A stretch of 64,000 bases of DNA from Yponomeuta sedellus. Lineage: Eukaryota > Arthropoda > Insecta > Lepidoptera > Yponomeutidae. The notes beneath the pieces are model-generated. The model searched no databases, had not been told where the DNA came from, and saw nothing but the letters and a program-made list of their open reading frames with translations. The position numbers were made by a program, and so were the translations under genes. The number at the start of each line of letters is the position of its first letter. The stretch's first letter is position 1. Positions 1 through 12,392 of this stretch are shown piece by piece. The stretch covers positions 8,509,109-8,573,108 of the forward strand of contig OW203736.1 of NCBI GenBank assembly GCA_934045075.1. Reading direction: 5' to 3'.

Positions 1-17
1 CTGTAGAACTATCGTCA

Positions 18-2733
18 TCAATTTTTGGTTTCTTGGGCTTCATTCAGCAGTTCAAGTTTACGTTTTATTTTTTTCGGTTTTACTTTTTGAGTTATTTTAG
101 GATTTAGGATATCATCCATTCTAACTTTTGTTGTATTAAAAGGATCAAAATCTTTTAAGTCAAAATATTTCCTGTTTTGTTCTGTATTTTTTATATCTGA
201 TAGAACTGTCACATATTTCCTATTCTCTTCCCTGGTTTTTGGTTCTGGCTTTTGCAGACTCATTTTTTTTAAATCGAAGCACTTGCAATATGAATTTTCT
301 GAACTTTCTAAATAGCAGAAACAACTCAGACTTCTATAAAAGATTTCATCATTGTTAGTATTAATAATTTGGTAAATCTTCATTGTCCTGGTATTGTGAG
401 AAGTTCAATTGTCAGCATCTGAATAGTGTCTTCTGGGATGAGAAAAACTTTGACAGTAGTATCAGATTCCGCAAGGAGCTGAAATGCTATATCCGCGTTC
501 ACAACGTCGAGGCCGCAGTTGACAAAAGAGTCCAGCTTTCTTTTGATTGCCCCGCCTACACCATCGGCTGCCCCTTTCCCATGGGAGGCCTCCGAAAAAT
601 TCCATGTTGAGGTGGTGAATCCATATTTTTTCATATAAACAGAAAAATAATGAAAATTTTTTCTGGAGGTACTGTGTGGTGGGACCATCAGAACAAAAGT
701 GGGCTTTGGTAATAGTAGGATACTCATTTTTGACGAATTCAAGTACAGGGTTCATATGCGCCCATATCGCTTCGGGACCGTGATAGTTATTATTTGATAA
801 TGAACAAAATGTTACTGGTTTCTTTCCTTTGAGATACATCACTCCAGTATGAAGAGTTATTTGTTGTCTGGAAGCACCGAAGTGCATTGACTGTATCTCA
901 GTACCCAATTTGCAGCCATAGTTCTCCGAATAATCAATATGAAATACAACTGAATGGTCGTCTAAATTATTTATACATCTCCGATACTCTCTGTATTGAT
1001 GAATTATGTGATAGGCATGCTTTTTAAACTGCTCTAATTCTTGAGAAAATGCATAAATCAAATTTTTGAGAGGTGCCGTTTTCTTTTCTTTTATTACCTT
1101 CTTGGTGGTCTTTGTGTCTTCACTGTTCTTTTCTTTATATTCATGTGCTTTCGTTATCCATTCATGCCAAGAGACTGTTTCATCTGGCATGAAATTATGA
1201 AATTCAATTTTCTTATTCTTGCATACCTCACATTCTTTAGACCGTAGATCACAAACAACCATGGAAAGCAACCCGTCTAATGATTGAGTTTCAATCATTT
1301 TCATAGATCTTAGAACTTTCAGTTTTAATGATAAATTTTCATGCTTTATGCAGGCGCAGGTGTTGCGACTATTTGTTTTCGGCGATAAAACATAAAAAGG
1401 TCTATATTTTTTAAATGTCGAGTATGACAATAAGCCACCTTCTGATTTATATTTTTGTATAAATTCTTTAAACTGTTTAACAGGTACCTTCTTTGAATTT
1501 TATTCTTTTTCTGTACCTTAACTTCGTTCTTCCCGGCTGTGGCTCTGCTAACATCGTCGCGCTCGTAAAACTTGGTTAAATCATCTTGTAGCAAGGAAAT
1601 TTTCTTTTTTTTTAATGTGTGTCTTATCTTTCCTTTCAGTCCGATGAAACCAGCCAACTTAGTTTTGAGCTTGTACTGTTTGACTTTTTCATTATCAATT
1701 ATAAGAGATTTTATCCTTTGCTTGGATTCAAGGTCCTTTGCATGTTGGTACCCGGATTTTATTGAGTCTATAAAAACATTGTACTCCGTTAACTTTCTTT
1801 TAACTTTATCTTTGTCTACAACTGATATGGTAGGCAAATTTCCATTCATAAAAACATCTACAGATTTTGTTATGGGAGTCATATCGTTTATGTCAGTAGG
1901 GTTTGTACTAGCTGAATCAACGTAGTTTTCATTTTTAATTTTGTTTACTTTCTCGATTAGTTCCTCATTTTTCTTCTGCATCATACGTTTTAACTTTTGT
2001 CTAAATTTTTTTAGTTTTTTTTTCATAAAAATTACTTCTGTTTTTAATTGAAAGTTTTCGTTTTTTAATTTTTATTTTCAGACATTATTTTTAGCTTTAT
2101 GTCTTCCTTTTCATCCTTTGTTTTTCGTTTGTATTCTTTCCACTTTTCCAGTTGGTTTTCATACTCATTTTGCTTCTCCTTTTGTCTTCTTTTATATTCC
2201 CGCCATTTTTTTCGCAAATCTTCAATTTCCTCCATCGAACGACTTTCAGTTTTATCACCATCAACACAATTAGAGTGTTGCTGTAGTAAAATATTTTCTT
2301 CACAGCTTGTCTTCGGTATTGCTGTGTTTTGTTTAAAATCTGGTTCAAAATGGAGGATGCATTTTGAATAGGCCAATTTAAAAAGGGAAGGCACTGATCC
2401 ATTATCTTTGGTCCCGTTATTTTTAATGTTTAATATTATTTCTTTTCCCGTTTTTGTTTTGTTCTGAACCTTTTCTTCTTCTTCCATAAAGGGATTTTCT
2501 TTTTCGCACTTAGCATCTTCTTTCTTCGCTGTCTTTTTCTTTTAGTCTCTCCATGACTTACGAAGGCTTTCTTTTTCTTCATTACTACAGTCTGAAATTT
2601 TTTTTCGATTACGGTTCATTCTTTCTGCGTTGCGCTTCTTAGCTGCTTCGTATTTTTCAGGCTGTAAAGCTTTCAACCTCTCTCTGTACTTTTTTTGGCG
2701 TTCAGCAGCTCTAGATTTAGGCTCCATCTGCAC
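18..2733 (-). pseudogene. Broken transposon ORF, GKGAADGVGG family
   Basis: Consecutive minus-strand reading frames (2733-2542, 2487-2065, 2026-1346, 1430-462, 742-380, 383-18) make one protein-like track broken by an in-frame stop near 2542 and by frameshifts near 1350-1430, 640 and 380. The N-terminal part is highly basic and coiled-coil-like (AAERQKKYRERLK). The middle has a Cys/His segment (NTCACIKHENLSLK) and HIDYSENYGCKLGTEIQSMH, followed by SDGPTTQY and FSEASHGKGAADGVGGAIKR. I know this motif set from repetitive hypothetical proteins of insects and cnidarians and read it as a DNA-transposon protein, but I cannot name the superfamily. No terminal repeats or target duplication were found, so the limits are those of the coding remnant. 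Confidence 0.6.
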
Positions 2734-5555
2734 AAAAAATATAATTTCATAAGATCCTTAAACTACAAAACTACTGTATCCAAAACATGGGGCATGAAAC
2801 TGTATCTTACTGAAATGCCATTATGCAGTGTAATACAACCGTACTGTTGCCAATCTAAATGAGGCTAGCCTAACCTATGTATATTTTTATAGTTATTTAT
2901 AACCAGCACCTCGCCCCGGATTATCTAAAAACTTTCTTTCACCCAACCCTTGTCTTGACAATTACAAACACAAACAAAAATCCAAATCGGTTAATCCATT
3001 TTCAAGTGCAAATAATGTGCTTACATTATATGGCGGCAATTGATTTTTATTTGTGTATATTTGTATGTAAACCATCCTTTATCTAGTTCCAGTGTGTTAT
3101 CATAACACACAACATAACGCACATAACACACAACATAACGCACTTAGGTAAACACACCAGATAAACACACTGGAAGAAAAATCAAACTGATATAACGCCG
3201 CCATTTTTCATGCTACGACTATCACAGCTCTTTACAACAGAGAAAATTGTTCATATTTTTGAATAGAACAAAAAAAACAGTTTTTAAGCTTACCTTCACA
3301 AAAAGTCTCTTCGAAGAATGTATCGTTCCAATATTCTCCCTTTTCACATTAAAATATATTAAATTGTGCCGACAATAAAATCACAACGCCCTTCAAGACA
3401 TTTGACAGCAAACCTCTATGGTGTTGCCCTACCAAATAACAAGAGATAATGTTGCTAAGTTGACGCGAAAAAAAATACCATTGACAAAATTAAGTGCGTT
3501 TCGATTGGAAAATTGTTTGGACACAAGAATTGAAAACACATTTTGATGACTAAATATTCATTTACGGTTATGATTATTTCATTAATTAGCACATAATTTA
3601 CCAACTATTCCGCTGCAAATAGTTTTATTTCCACACTTTATTGCGTAATTTTTTTATGTGTTTTTATGTATAGACGGGTAACAAAAATCACGCATTTTCT
3701 GACTAACTTACTGATAATTCATTAAATTTTTGCTATTTATTTCTACAATTTATTAAACTTTTATTATTCCGCCATGTAAATTTGTGTTTAAGATTTATAT
3801 ATATTCAATAGTCACGTTATGTTTTAGTCGTTTTTTTATTTTTATGAGCCATTAATATCGGGCTTCAATTTAAAAGTACGACGTTTCGCGGCCATACCCA
3901 GACATGCCTTAGTAATCGGTATTTCGGTAAACGAGGGCTAATATCGGGAAATCTACTGAAAAATCGGTAGGTTTTGCAACGCTGGCTCGTAGGAAGTGGC
4001 TCATTAGAGTCCAACGCGTTCACTACACTCGATTCTTCGAACACAAAGCACTAGGCTTCGGGGACGCCATGGTAGTCAAACGTTGTTTATTTCCAACAGG
4101 AGTACGAAAATAGCTCTCGACTGCAAGACAAACAAACGGTGACTGAACGTCAAACAAAATGGCGCCTAGTAAAACACCAAAGTTTCGTTCAATTTTGTTT
4201 TTAGTTTGTAATTATTTACCTTCCATCAAAATTGAACTTTAAAATATTGTATCTAAATTATTATGTCCTTCCTTAATAACATTTTTTGCCTCAAAATAAT
4301 TATTTAGTATTAAAATATCGTGTATTCTAGCGTAATGTAAGTAAATGCTAAGTTAGACAGTACTTGTAACGAAACGCAATGCAACGTGAGGTGCATTCCG
4401 AAACAAAAATGGCGTAAAACTCGTTATGATTTGTTACTTTTCAAAAAATCATAACTCTTAAACTACTGGGTATCGAAGGAAAAAACTGAGTGATTATATT
4501 TGTTATAGAAGGTACCCTATCTAGTTCCCTATTCCCTATTCAGAAGGTTCCACAGTAATTAAATTACACTATAGTTTTAGAAATAGCGTGTGTGTACTCG
4601 CTTTCCAAAAAAAATTTCATATAGGCCCAATCGTGTGCAGTGTCGAAGTCCTTGAAGAGTAGCCAATCAATACGTTATCAGTCCGTGGGAATAACACAAT
4701 CCAAATCACGGGGCAAACACAAGTCCACAAGAAAGCCAGGTTATCAAAACTCGAGAAACGTAAGAGCACACCCGTATTTTACGACATCGAGCGAAGCGAA
4801 GAGCATAGAGTATAATAAGTCTGGCGCAGAGACGATTCTTTTTCATTGTTCATGCTGTTTAGTATTGCCATGTATTGTAAAAAAAACAGGATAAAGTTTC
4901 AATAAAGCGAAAGATCCACTGGCGCGCCATCGGTTTTTATATCGCGGTTGTTGGCTTGGCGCTTGTTTGCTCGTTGGTTCGTCGGCTCGCGATGCTGATC
5001 CATTGGCGAGTAATGCTGTTGGCTCTCTGAATAAGCCAGCGTCAGGATTGATGGCTCTTCAAGTTTTAGGGATATTTTGTGTATAAGTGTAATTTATGGG
5101 GAATAGTAGAATCGAAAAACGTGTAGAACATTAAAGATATTAGACCATTTAAAATGGGGGTTTCTGCTGCGAAAGATATCATTTTTAGTTTTTTTTTATA
5201 CTGATTTGGAGATATTTAGAAAATCTTATCTGGCAACCCTGGCTACAGCAACGTGAAAAAAACTGTTTGCTCGCTGGCTCGGCTGATCCACTGGCAGTTT
5301 TGTATACTGCTTTAAAACTCACAGAATTTCAAGCATGCTCGAAGAATCAACGGTATAACCCACAGAGTAAAATTTGAAAACAAAATCGTCGGATTTTGGG
5401 GTGATGTCGTTGCGGTCTATACCGTTGGCTCGCAGAAAATAAAAAAAAATGCGGTAAAGAAAACTGGTGGATCGCTAATGGAGCACCCGCTTAACATGCA
5501 AGGTTTTAGTAAAAAAATCAATCATTCGTTAATTTTTTATTCAATACCCACCGCA
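2734..5555. other. Gene-free AT-rich stretch
   Basis: No coding region can be supported. An 84-codon frame at 4640-4894 has a low-complexity product and no recognised motif. The stretch between 4930 and 5450 contains repeated GGCTCG/GCTCGTTGG-like words but no clear repeat unit. The first few hundred bases could be the 5' flank of the broken ORF upstream. Confidence 0.5.
3087..3176. repeat. Short inverted repeat around a 21-bp tandem repeat
   Basis: TTCCAGTGTGTT at the left is matched by AACACACTGGAA at the right, a perfect 12-bp inverted repeat. Between them CATAACACACAACATAACGCA occurs twice in tandem. It could be the end of a small hairpin or inverted-repeat element; no target duplication was identified. 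Confidence 0.5.
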
Positions 5556-5560
5556 ATACC

Positions 5561-6026
5561 TGTTCGCGCGAGAATCGATCGCGCGACGTAATCAGGAATC
5601 TGTGGTCATTCATTCACGATTCATTCGTTCCGGTGCCGTCGCTCGTGCCGCTCGCTCGTTACTAATTTATCCATCCATCTGCACAAACATTCGCACGGTG
5701 ACATACGCGCGTGATAAGTGTTGGAATTCTCGTGAAGTGATAGACATTTGGTGACCAAGAAACTTTATCAGCTCAAAGAACAATATATTGACAATATTAG
5801 ACTATAAGTGAACAGTGCAGGAGTGTTCTCCGTGCGCTGGACGCATCAGCTCATCCATCACCGCTCATCATCTGCCCAACAGCTAAAGCGAGCCATCATC
5901 CACCATCGCCAACTAAAGCGAGCCATCATCCACCATCATCAAGTAAGTCCATTCACTTCACCTCCCATTCCGCTCTCTCAACCAGCCAATCGTGAGGTAG
6001 ACCTAGCCGACACTGGCTAACTACCA
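5561..6026 (+). repeat. 5' LTR of the BEL/Pao element
   Basis: Direct repeat partner of 17763-18228, with standard TG...CA ends. It starts directly after the target duplication ATACC. The two LTRs differ at scattered positions (for example ATCGATCGCG against ATCTATCGCG near the start), so the insertion is not recent. Confidence 0.93.
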
Positions 6027-6136
6027 TTTTTGGTCTTCGAGCCGTTAACTGAACCGGCTACCCATCATACAGTCCACTAGCTACCACTTTTGGTCTTCGA
6101 GCCGTTAATTGATCCGGCAACCCATCACACAGTCCA
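6017..6136 (+). repeat. Tandem 60-bp duplication of LTR end plus primer site
   Basis: Two 60-bp units, 6017-6076 and 6077-6136. Each holds a CTAACTACCA/CTAGCTACCA box that matches the last bases of the LTR, then the primer-site-like TGGTCTTCGAGCCG and CCCATCA(T/C)ACAGTCCA. Only the first unit abuts the true LTR end as defined by the 3' LTR. Confidence 0.8.
6031..6044 (+). promoter_or_regulatory. Putative primer binding site (tRNA-Tyr-like)
   Basis: TGGTCTTCGAGCCG lies 4 bp after the 5' LTR. It is complementary to the 3' end of an insect tRNA-Tyr (…CGGCTCGAAGGA plus CCA) apart from one missing base. Tyrosine tRNA as primer is from memory and inferred. The same sequence recurs at 6091-6104 because the region is duplicated. 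Confidence 0.55.
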
Positions 6137-7129
6137 CTTATTGTCATATTTTATGCATTTCTGCCCGTTACCGTTAAAATATATACCAATTTTTACGCAT
6201 AAGTACGTAAATTCCATTGTCCAATTACAAGTTAAAAAGTTCTCTATAATTACGTAAACAAGCTCCCAGACCTAGTTATTTTCATCTCAGCCCAAGTAAG
6301 CTATAAAGTGAATCTCTGCCCATAATCAATAGTTCCATAAAATAAGTCTAAAGTACTTAAAACTATTATTTCTGCTCAAATCCATAGAAATAAAAATAAG
6401 TAGGTAGTTTGTGAAAAAGTTCATAGTACTGGAACATTCCAGAAACGTCGAGAGCTCGGCGTAGGTACCTACCTATAGCTTCGATTCGTGTATTTCGTGT
6501 TGCTACGTACTACGGTTACCTACCTATAATTGTGTTAGTACTTAGGTGCTTACTTACATCCTTAAGTGCTAATTGTTTTGTGTTTGTTACGTTTTGTGTG
6601 AATGCATTCATTATTCCATGTTAATTTTCAGCTCAAATAAAATCTCCGAATGGAATAAGTAATTTCTTTTCGGTTACGGACGTACTTACTTGCTATTGTT
6701 TAGTCCTCCATAAGTTATTCATTCATTTCAAAGTAAAGGGTTTGGCAGTCTCGAAGTCTGTTAATAAAAAATACTAGTGCCTACTTCTAACATACCATGA
6801 CGTGATACAATTTAAAAGTTTGTTTAGTTAACAACAAGGGCCGAGGTCCTCATACTCGTCGCAATAATATTCGTTAGGGTTACGCACCTATTTACATAGG
6901 TTCTGCACAATAACATCAGTGGTTTTACGAGACGGTCAGAAATTTAGTATGTAGGCATCAATAAGTACTAAATCCGACTTTTGGTGTCATTGAAAAATTT
7001 AAACATAAATAATAATTTATATATTCATTTTGTTGAATATTCTATGCTGGCGTATTATTCTCATTACATCTCATTCCTATTGCACTTGTAAACATAATTA
7101 TACAAGGAGTTTAATTTTTTTGTTTATTA

Positions 7130-7690
7130 CTCAGTTGTCTCCGCACATAAACTCAATCATACAGGGTGACAAATATTTTATCCACATTAATTTTTTTTTG
7201 TGTTTAATTTTGTCTCTTTCTCTCTCTTCGGCACATCACTCAGTTTCTACAACTCAGCTCAATACATACAGGGTGAAAAATATTTCATTCACTTTAGTTT
7301 TCTTTGTTTCATTTTTTTTTCTCTCTTCGTCCCATCATACGGTTCCTTTAACTCGGATCAACATATACAGGGTGTTACAAAATACTCTTGTCCCATTAGT
7401 TTTTAATTTCTAAAAAAAAAAAGAGTCAATGCCTTGTAACATTGTATGGGTACAGACTGCTCGATTAGGTGCCATTATATAGGGTGTCCCATTTTTTATT
7501 AATCTTTTTTTCTCTCCTCTTATTTATCTGCTGCCTTTATACATACAGGCTATTCATTTCAGCAAAGTTATATTATACAGGGTGTAAAAAAAAGATGTTT
7601 TGTTTCTCTGCCTTTCTCTTTGCCATTTGCTGCCTTCACAAATACAGGGTGTTCATTTAAGTAAAGTAACACTATACAGGTTGTTTAGAA
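7130..7690 (+). repeat. Degenerate TACAGGGTG repeats in the BEL/Pao leader
   Basis: The core (T/C)AYACAGGGTG recurs near 7162, 7268, 7369, 7480, 7577, 7643 and 7675, with pyrimidine-rich tracts between copies. Spacing is irregular (about 30 to 110 bp). No coding sequence lies between the LTR and the gag-like start at 7909, so this leader of about 1.9 kb is non-coding. Confidence 0.6.
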
Positions 7691-7908
7691 AAAAAAAATC
7701 TCCTCTTACTATATATTTCAGCTCCATTACCAAAACTTAACCACATTGTTTAAATTTCAATACATATATATTTCAGGCCAAATATCCTTTTTGTCTGGTA
7801 CCTTCACGTATCAGCCCAAGCGTATTGACCCGGTTTGTTGGTTTCATAGAGTACAACTTTTAACATTTCTTCTCTGTTAATTGCAAACTCACACAAACTC
7901 ATACACCA

Positions 7909-8707
7909 TGCCTACCAAATCTCAAGCCGCCATTTTCCATGAGGTATTAAAAGCCATCCTTCTGCTCAAGGAAATTTCTGTGGCGGTGCTCGCCAAGGAC
8001 GCAAAGAAGTATTGTTTGGCCGACTTCACTGCTAGGTACACAAAGCTCGAAGAGCATAAAAGTAAATTGGAGGACGTCTACCACGAAGTTCTAGACGACG
8101 AAGACCTCTCTGATGAAACAGAAGCCGCCTACACTAAGCCGCAAATACGAAAGCGCAATTGCCGACTACAACGACATTTAAGTCGCGTTCGAAAAGCTAA
8201 GCGTGGCCTCAGCCCTCCCGCAGACGTCTCACCCCTCCACCTCAGCCACGCCTGCAACAGTTCTGCCCGGTTGGGAGTCGGCCGGAGTGCCACTCCACAT
8301 CTCCGGCTCAGCACAGGCCCGTTTACTCGGTACAGTCAGCTCATCAGACTACCGTCTGTAACCACATGCCCTGCCCATTCTGTAGAGATGGAAGCCACAA
8401 GCTCGTCGCCTGCCCACAGTGCAGCGACCGTCCGATCCAAGGCCGTTGGGACTTCATTCGGGCCCGCAACCGCTGTCGACGCTGTCTGGACCCCCATTAT
8501 GAGGATGGGTGCGGGTCCACACGTGCCTGCGAGGAGTGTGGAGGCGCCGGACGCCGCACATCTCTTCGTCGCCCCAGCGCTCCATCCCCCACTCATGCAT
8601 CCGCTCGTCTGCTCCCTCCTCGTCTGCGGGAGCGGCCCGGGCGGCGCCGGCCTCATGACAATCAACGCTTTGCGGCTCACGCATTGCAGGTGACCCCTTC
8701 GCCCTAG
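7909..8707 (+). pseudogene. BEL/Pao gag remnant with zinc knuckles
   Basis: The frame from ATG 7909 gives a 260-residue product. Its first 110 residues are charged and helical (MPTKSQAAIFHEVLKAILLL…, then an acidic stretch LDDEDLSDETEA), consistent with a capsid N-terminus. A second frame from 8366 encodes two Cys/His clusters, CPFCRDGSHKLVAC and CRRCLDPHYEDGC, typical of the knuckles before BEL/Pao protease. The knuckles lie in another frame than the start. The total is far shorter than a normal BEL/Pao gag, so a large internal deletion plus a frameshift is likely. Confidence 0.7.
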
Positions 8708-8984
8708 AGCAGCCCGCCCAATGGCTCGCGCTCCCCCTGTGGGCCTGGTGCGGGTGGCCAACCATGACTGCCTGCAATGGCAGAGCACATCGAAGAAAAT
8801 GAAAGGATAGCACACACAGGCGCATTCAGCCCACACACATTCGGCCCACGCGCGCTCAGCTAACACACGCAGCTCAAATGCACACACATCGCGGGCTCAC
8901 TCCGCGAATTCAGCTTCAACAGTAAATCATTGCTGTTGTGATTCCGCACAACCTGAAGAGCGCGTAACTAGTTCACCGATTTTA

Positions 8985-9386
8985 TTGCCTACCGTTTCAC
9001 TAAGAATGGCAGACGTGCATGGTCAATGTCACACAGCGCGAGCCCTGTTGGATTGCGGTGGCATGCTAACCCTGATAGCTCAGCGCATGGCTCGAAATTT
9101 GAATTTGCCGCCAAATTCAACAACACTAAAAGTCGCCGGAGTGGGCAACCAGCTCGCACGGGGGTCAAAATCATCAATCACAGTGGTGTGCCGACCTACA
9201 CGTCGTGACGCGCCTGCGATTGCGGCTACTGGACATGTTTTGAAAGATGTTACCGGTTGTCTGCCTCTACAAAGGGTCCCACACATTGCGCGGTTGAGTG
9301 AGCAACCACTGGTTCCCTCGGCGGATCGGGAATGCAATGTACCGGCTCCTATCGATCTTTTGTTGGGTACTGACGTTCTTGGCTAA
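8985..9386 (+). pseudogene. BEL/Pao aspartic protease remnant
   Basis: Retropepsin-like domain: VSLRMADVHGQCHTARALLDCGG is followed by LTLIAQRMARNLNL and, near the end, IDLLLGTDVLG. The active-site triad normally read as D-S/T-G appears here as DCG, so the catalytic turn is altered. The frame ends at a stop right after the DVLG motif, where the parent element would read on into the reverse transcriptase. It would have cut the Gag-Pol precursor. Confidence 0.75.
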
Positions 9387-9410
9387 GTTCTGGACGGGAC
9401 TGGGGTCTCG

Positions 9411-10949
9411 TTGGGCCCGGGGGAGCCTATAGCCTTCGGCACGATTTTTTACTTTGCATTGATGGGCCCCATTGGGGACTTATGTGCGGCACCGACGGAC
9501 CAGTGTAACTCAGCTCACGTTCTCAACTCCCAGTCGGAGACTGACATGTCTGCACACGGGATTCTCAAGGGTGTTGAAGGGTTCTGGGAAACCGAAGAAC
9601 CCCACGCCCGACTAAACAAACTCACTAGTCCTTTGGAAGATCAGTGTGAGGAAATATTCAGCACAACTACCACTCGTGACACTTCAGGTCGCTACATGGT
9701 CACTGTGCCATTTCTGACCAACGCTCCAGAACTCGGTAACACTTACGCTATTGCATTACGTAGATTCCTTAATTTAGAAAAGAAGCTCCAATCAGATCCG
9801 CTCCTCCGCGCAAAATACAATGATTTTATGGCAGAATATATTAATTTAGATCACATGTCTCTATGTCATCCCAACACTTTTACTCATAAACCTCATTTCT
9901 ATATTCCTCACCATGGCATCTTTAAGTCCGGAACGGAAAAACTCCGCACTGTTTTTGACGGCAGCTGCAAGAGTTCAAATGGCGTCAGCCTTAATGACTG
10001 TCTCCACACTGGTCCAGCCCTTCAACAGGATATTGTTGACATTATAATGAATATACTATTTTTATTTTTAATGCACTAACCCGTGCTAAGGACAAATTTT
10101 TAAATAATAATGAAATTTAGAACCCATCCTGTGGTGTTCAGCACTGATATACGCATGATGTTTAGGAACATTCTCATTCACCCAGATCACAGAAGCTTTC
10201 AGCTCATTCTCTGGCGATCATCACCAGATCAGCCCTTACTCACATACGCTTTAAATACTGTCACGTATGTTTTACGTTCAAGTCCATATCATACTATCCA
10301 CACACTCTTAAAATTAGCTGATGATGAAGGTCATAGCTATCCTGCAGCTGCTAAACTTATTCGTGACTCCATATTCGTCGATGATATTCTGTGTGGTCAC
10401 GACTCAATAGAATCCGCTCAAGCACTTCAAACCGAGCTGATAGAATTATTAGCTTTGCGAGGTTTTCAGCTCAGTAAATGGACCTCTAATTCCCCAGTAC
10501 TACTTGAACGACTCCCAGAAGACCAATGTGACATGCCCAAGAATTTTGATGTCAGCCCAGACCTTAACGCTATTAAAGTGCTCGGTGTGCAGTGGATTCC
10601 ACAATCTGATGAATTTACGTATCGTACCTCTCTCTCACCTATAACTCACATTACTAAGAGAACGATACTCAGCGCAGTAGCGTCTCTTTATGACCCCAAC
10701 GGTTGGGTGACACCGGTCATTATTAGAGCAAAGATTCTCCTTCAGAAGCTGTGGCTTCTTAAACTAGGATGGGACGATCCCACACCTGATGATATACAGA
10801 ATCAATGGCTGGAGATCGCCGAAGATCTCCCTCAGCTCTCACACCTCCGTATTCCCAGACACATCCGTAGCCCAGATAAACTCAGCTCTGCTTACTCGCT
10901 TCACGGGTTCGCAGACGCCTCAGAAACCGGCTTTGCAGCCGTCATATAA
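9411..10949 (+). pseudogene. BEL/Pao reverse transcriptase, split by a SINE fragment
   Basis: Frame 9411-10043 carries the RT N-terminus (FWETEEPHARL, TVFDGSCKSSNGVSLNDCLHTGP) and stops just inside a 55-bp SINE piece. Coding similarity resumes at 10107 (MKFRTHPVVFSTDIRMMFRNI) and runs to 10949 with the catalytic FVDDIL motif, then SLYDPNGWVTP and HGFADASE, the start of the RNase H domain. Without the insertion the frame would read straight through DIIMKFRT. A stop ends the frame at 10949. Confidence 0.85.
10052..10106 (-). repeat. 55-bp 5'-truncated copy of the tRNA-like SINE
   Basis: It contains TTTAATGCACTAACCCGTGC and the adjoining A/T tracts, the 3' end of the SINE seen at 19.6-20.8 kb. 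It is flanked by ATAATGAA on both sides (10044-10051 and 10107-10114), an 8-bp target duplication. It interrupts the BEL/Pao RT, so the SINE was mobile after that retrotransposon had inserted. Confidence 0.85.
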
Positions 10950-11325
10950 CTTCACGAGGTGAAGGCCGATGGACGCGCTAACGTAAGTCAAAGGTAGCAC
11001 CCATTAAAAATCGGCTCACAATTCCCAAGCTAGAACTCTCAGCTGCTAACCTACTCACACAACTCATAATTCGTGTTTCTGCCCAGCTTTCGGCACATAT
11101 ACCTATAACTCAATATATTTGCTGGTCCGACAGCACAATAGTACTCGCATGGCTTAATACGCCTCCACATCGACTTCAGGTCTTCGAATCTAATCGAGTA
11201 GTTAAAATAAACTCAACTCCATTTAAAATAACATGGAGACACGTTCCAACACATCTCAACCCTGCAGACTTCGCAAGCAGAGGTATTTCTGCACAATCAC
11301 TGTTGACTCATCATCTTTGGTGGTA
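10950..11325 (+). pseudogene. BEL/Pao RNase H remnant
   Basis: After the stop at 10949, translation in shifting frames still gives KLELSAANLLTQL-like and WSDSTIVLAWLNTPP-like text, the RNase H core of BEL/Pao elements, followed by NPADFASRG near 11265-11285. Stops and small indels break it. It would have degraded the RNA strand during reverse transcription. Confidence 0.65.
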
Positions 11326-11365
11326 ACCAGTATGGCTCAAGGAGTCTCCTGAAACATGGCCACAG

Positions 11366-12392
11366 ATGCCACCAGCTCTGGGTCATCATGCTATTCCTGG
11401 CCTTAAGCCCAAGAAAGTACAAGCCCATATAGCAGTCCCTGATGTGGACACTGATCTGCTCACTCGTTTCAGCTCACTCGACAAGCTCGTTGGAGTAACA
11501 ACTTGTCCCAAACGCTTTCAATTTAATTGTCAGAACCCTAAAACTGCACGACGTTCAGGTCCCCTGACTGCTAACGAGCGCACAGACGCTCTGCTCTCTT
11601 GGATACGCTCTGTTCAGCACAATGAATTTGCAGAGGATATTCATCGCTTGCAAACTAATAAAATATGCACAGTTCGACTTCAACGTCTCTCACCCTTCAT
11701 AAAAGATGAACTCTTAAGAGTTGGAGGTCGACTCTCCAATGCTGCTATTAGGTATGAAGCTCAACATCCGCTCATTCTGCCTAGTTCGAGTCCTCTCGTA
11801 CACCTCATTATAGATCACTACCACAAAATACACTGCCATCCTTGCACAGACACTTTACACGCAATACTCCGCCAGCAGTTCTGGATATTATCAGCACGTC
11901 GCGTTATCAGACATCGCGTTTTCAAATGTATTACTTGTTTCCGATGTCGCCCACAGTCTAAGGCACCGGTAATGGCCGATCTGCCCATAGACCGAGTTAC
12001 ACCTCAACAAGTATTTAGTTAATAGACTTCGCAGGATCGTTTCTCGTCAAATCCAGCACATTACGAAATGCCAAACTCTTGAAAGCGTACTTTTGTATAT
12101 TTGTGTGTCTCTCAACAAAGGCGGTTCACTTGGAATCCGTCTCGTCGCTCAGCACTGATGCCTTTCTCGCGACATTACAGAGATTTATTTCGCGTCGCGG
12201 TTTTCCCGTTCTCATACGCTCAGACTGCGGTACTAATTTTGTAGGCGCTAGGAATCAGCTCGTTGCAATTCATAATTTCCTAGCTTCCAACGATGATGCA
12301 ATCACACATAAGCTTAGCAATCAGCACATAACTTGGTTATTAAATCTACGTACCGGACCGTGGTTCGGTGGTCTACATGAAACAGCAGTCAG
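11366..12392 (+). pseudogene. BEL/Pao integrase, N-terminal and catalytic part
   Basis: Frame 11366-12022 includes LRVGGRLSNA and the zinc-binding domain (HYHKIHCHPC…CITCFRCR). After a stop, frame 12079-12414 has CLSTKAVHLESVSSLSTDAFLATLQRF and SDCGTNFVGA, which surround catalytic aspartates (SDNGTNF is usual), then PWFGGLHETAV near the catalytic glutamate region. At 12393 the coding sequence is cut by the Harbinger insertion and resumes at 17208. Confidence 0.85.

Noticed and set aside
4640..4894. 84-codon plus-strand ORF
   Set aside because: Low-complexity Ser/Lys-rich text, no motif, no supporting neighbours or splice sites.
7030..7413. 127-codon hydrophobic ORF
   Set aside because: Reads the pyrimidine-rich TACAGGGTG repeat stretch; no domain.
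8336..8887. 183-codon minus-strand ORF over the BEL/Pao gag region
   Set aside because: Antisense of the zinc-knuckle region; the GC-rich sequence keeps several frames open by chance.
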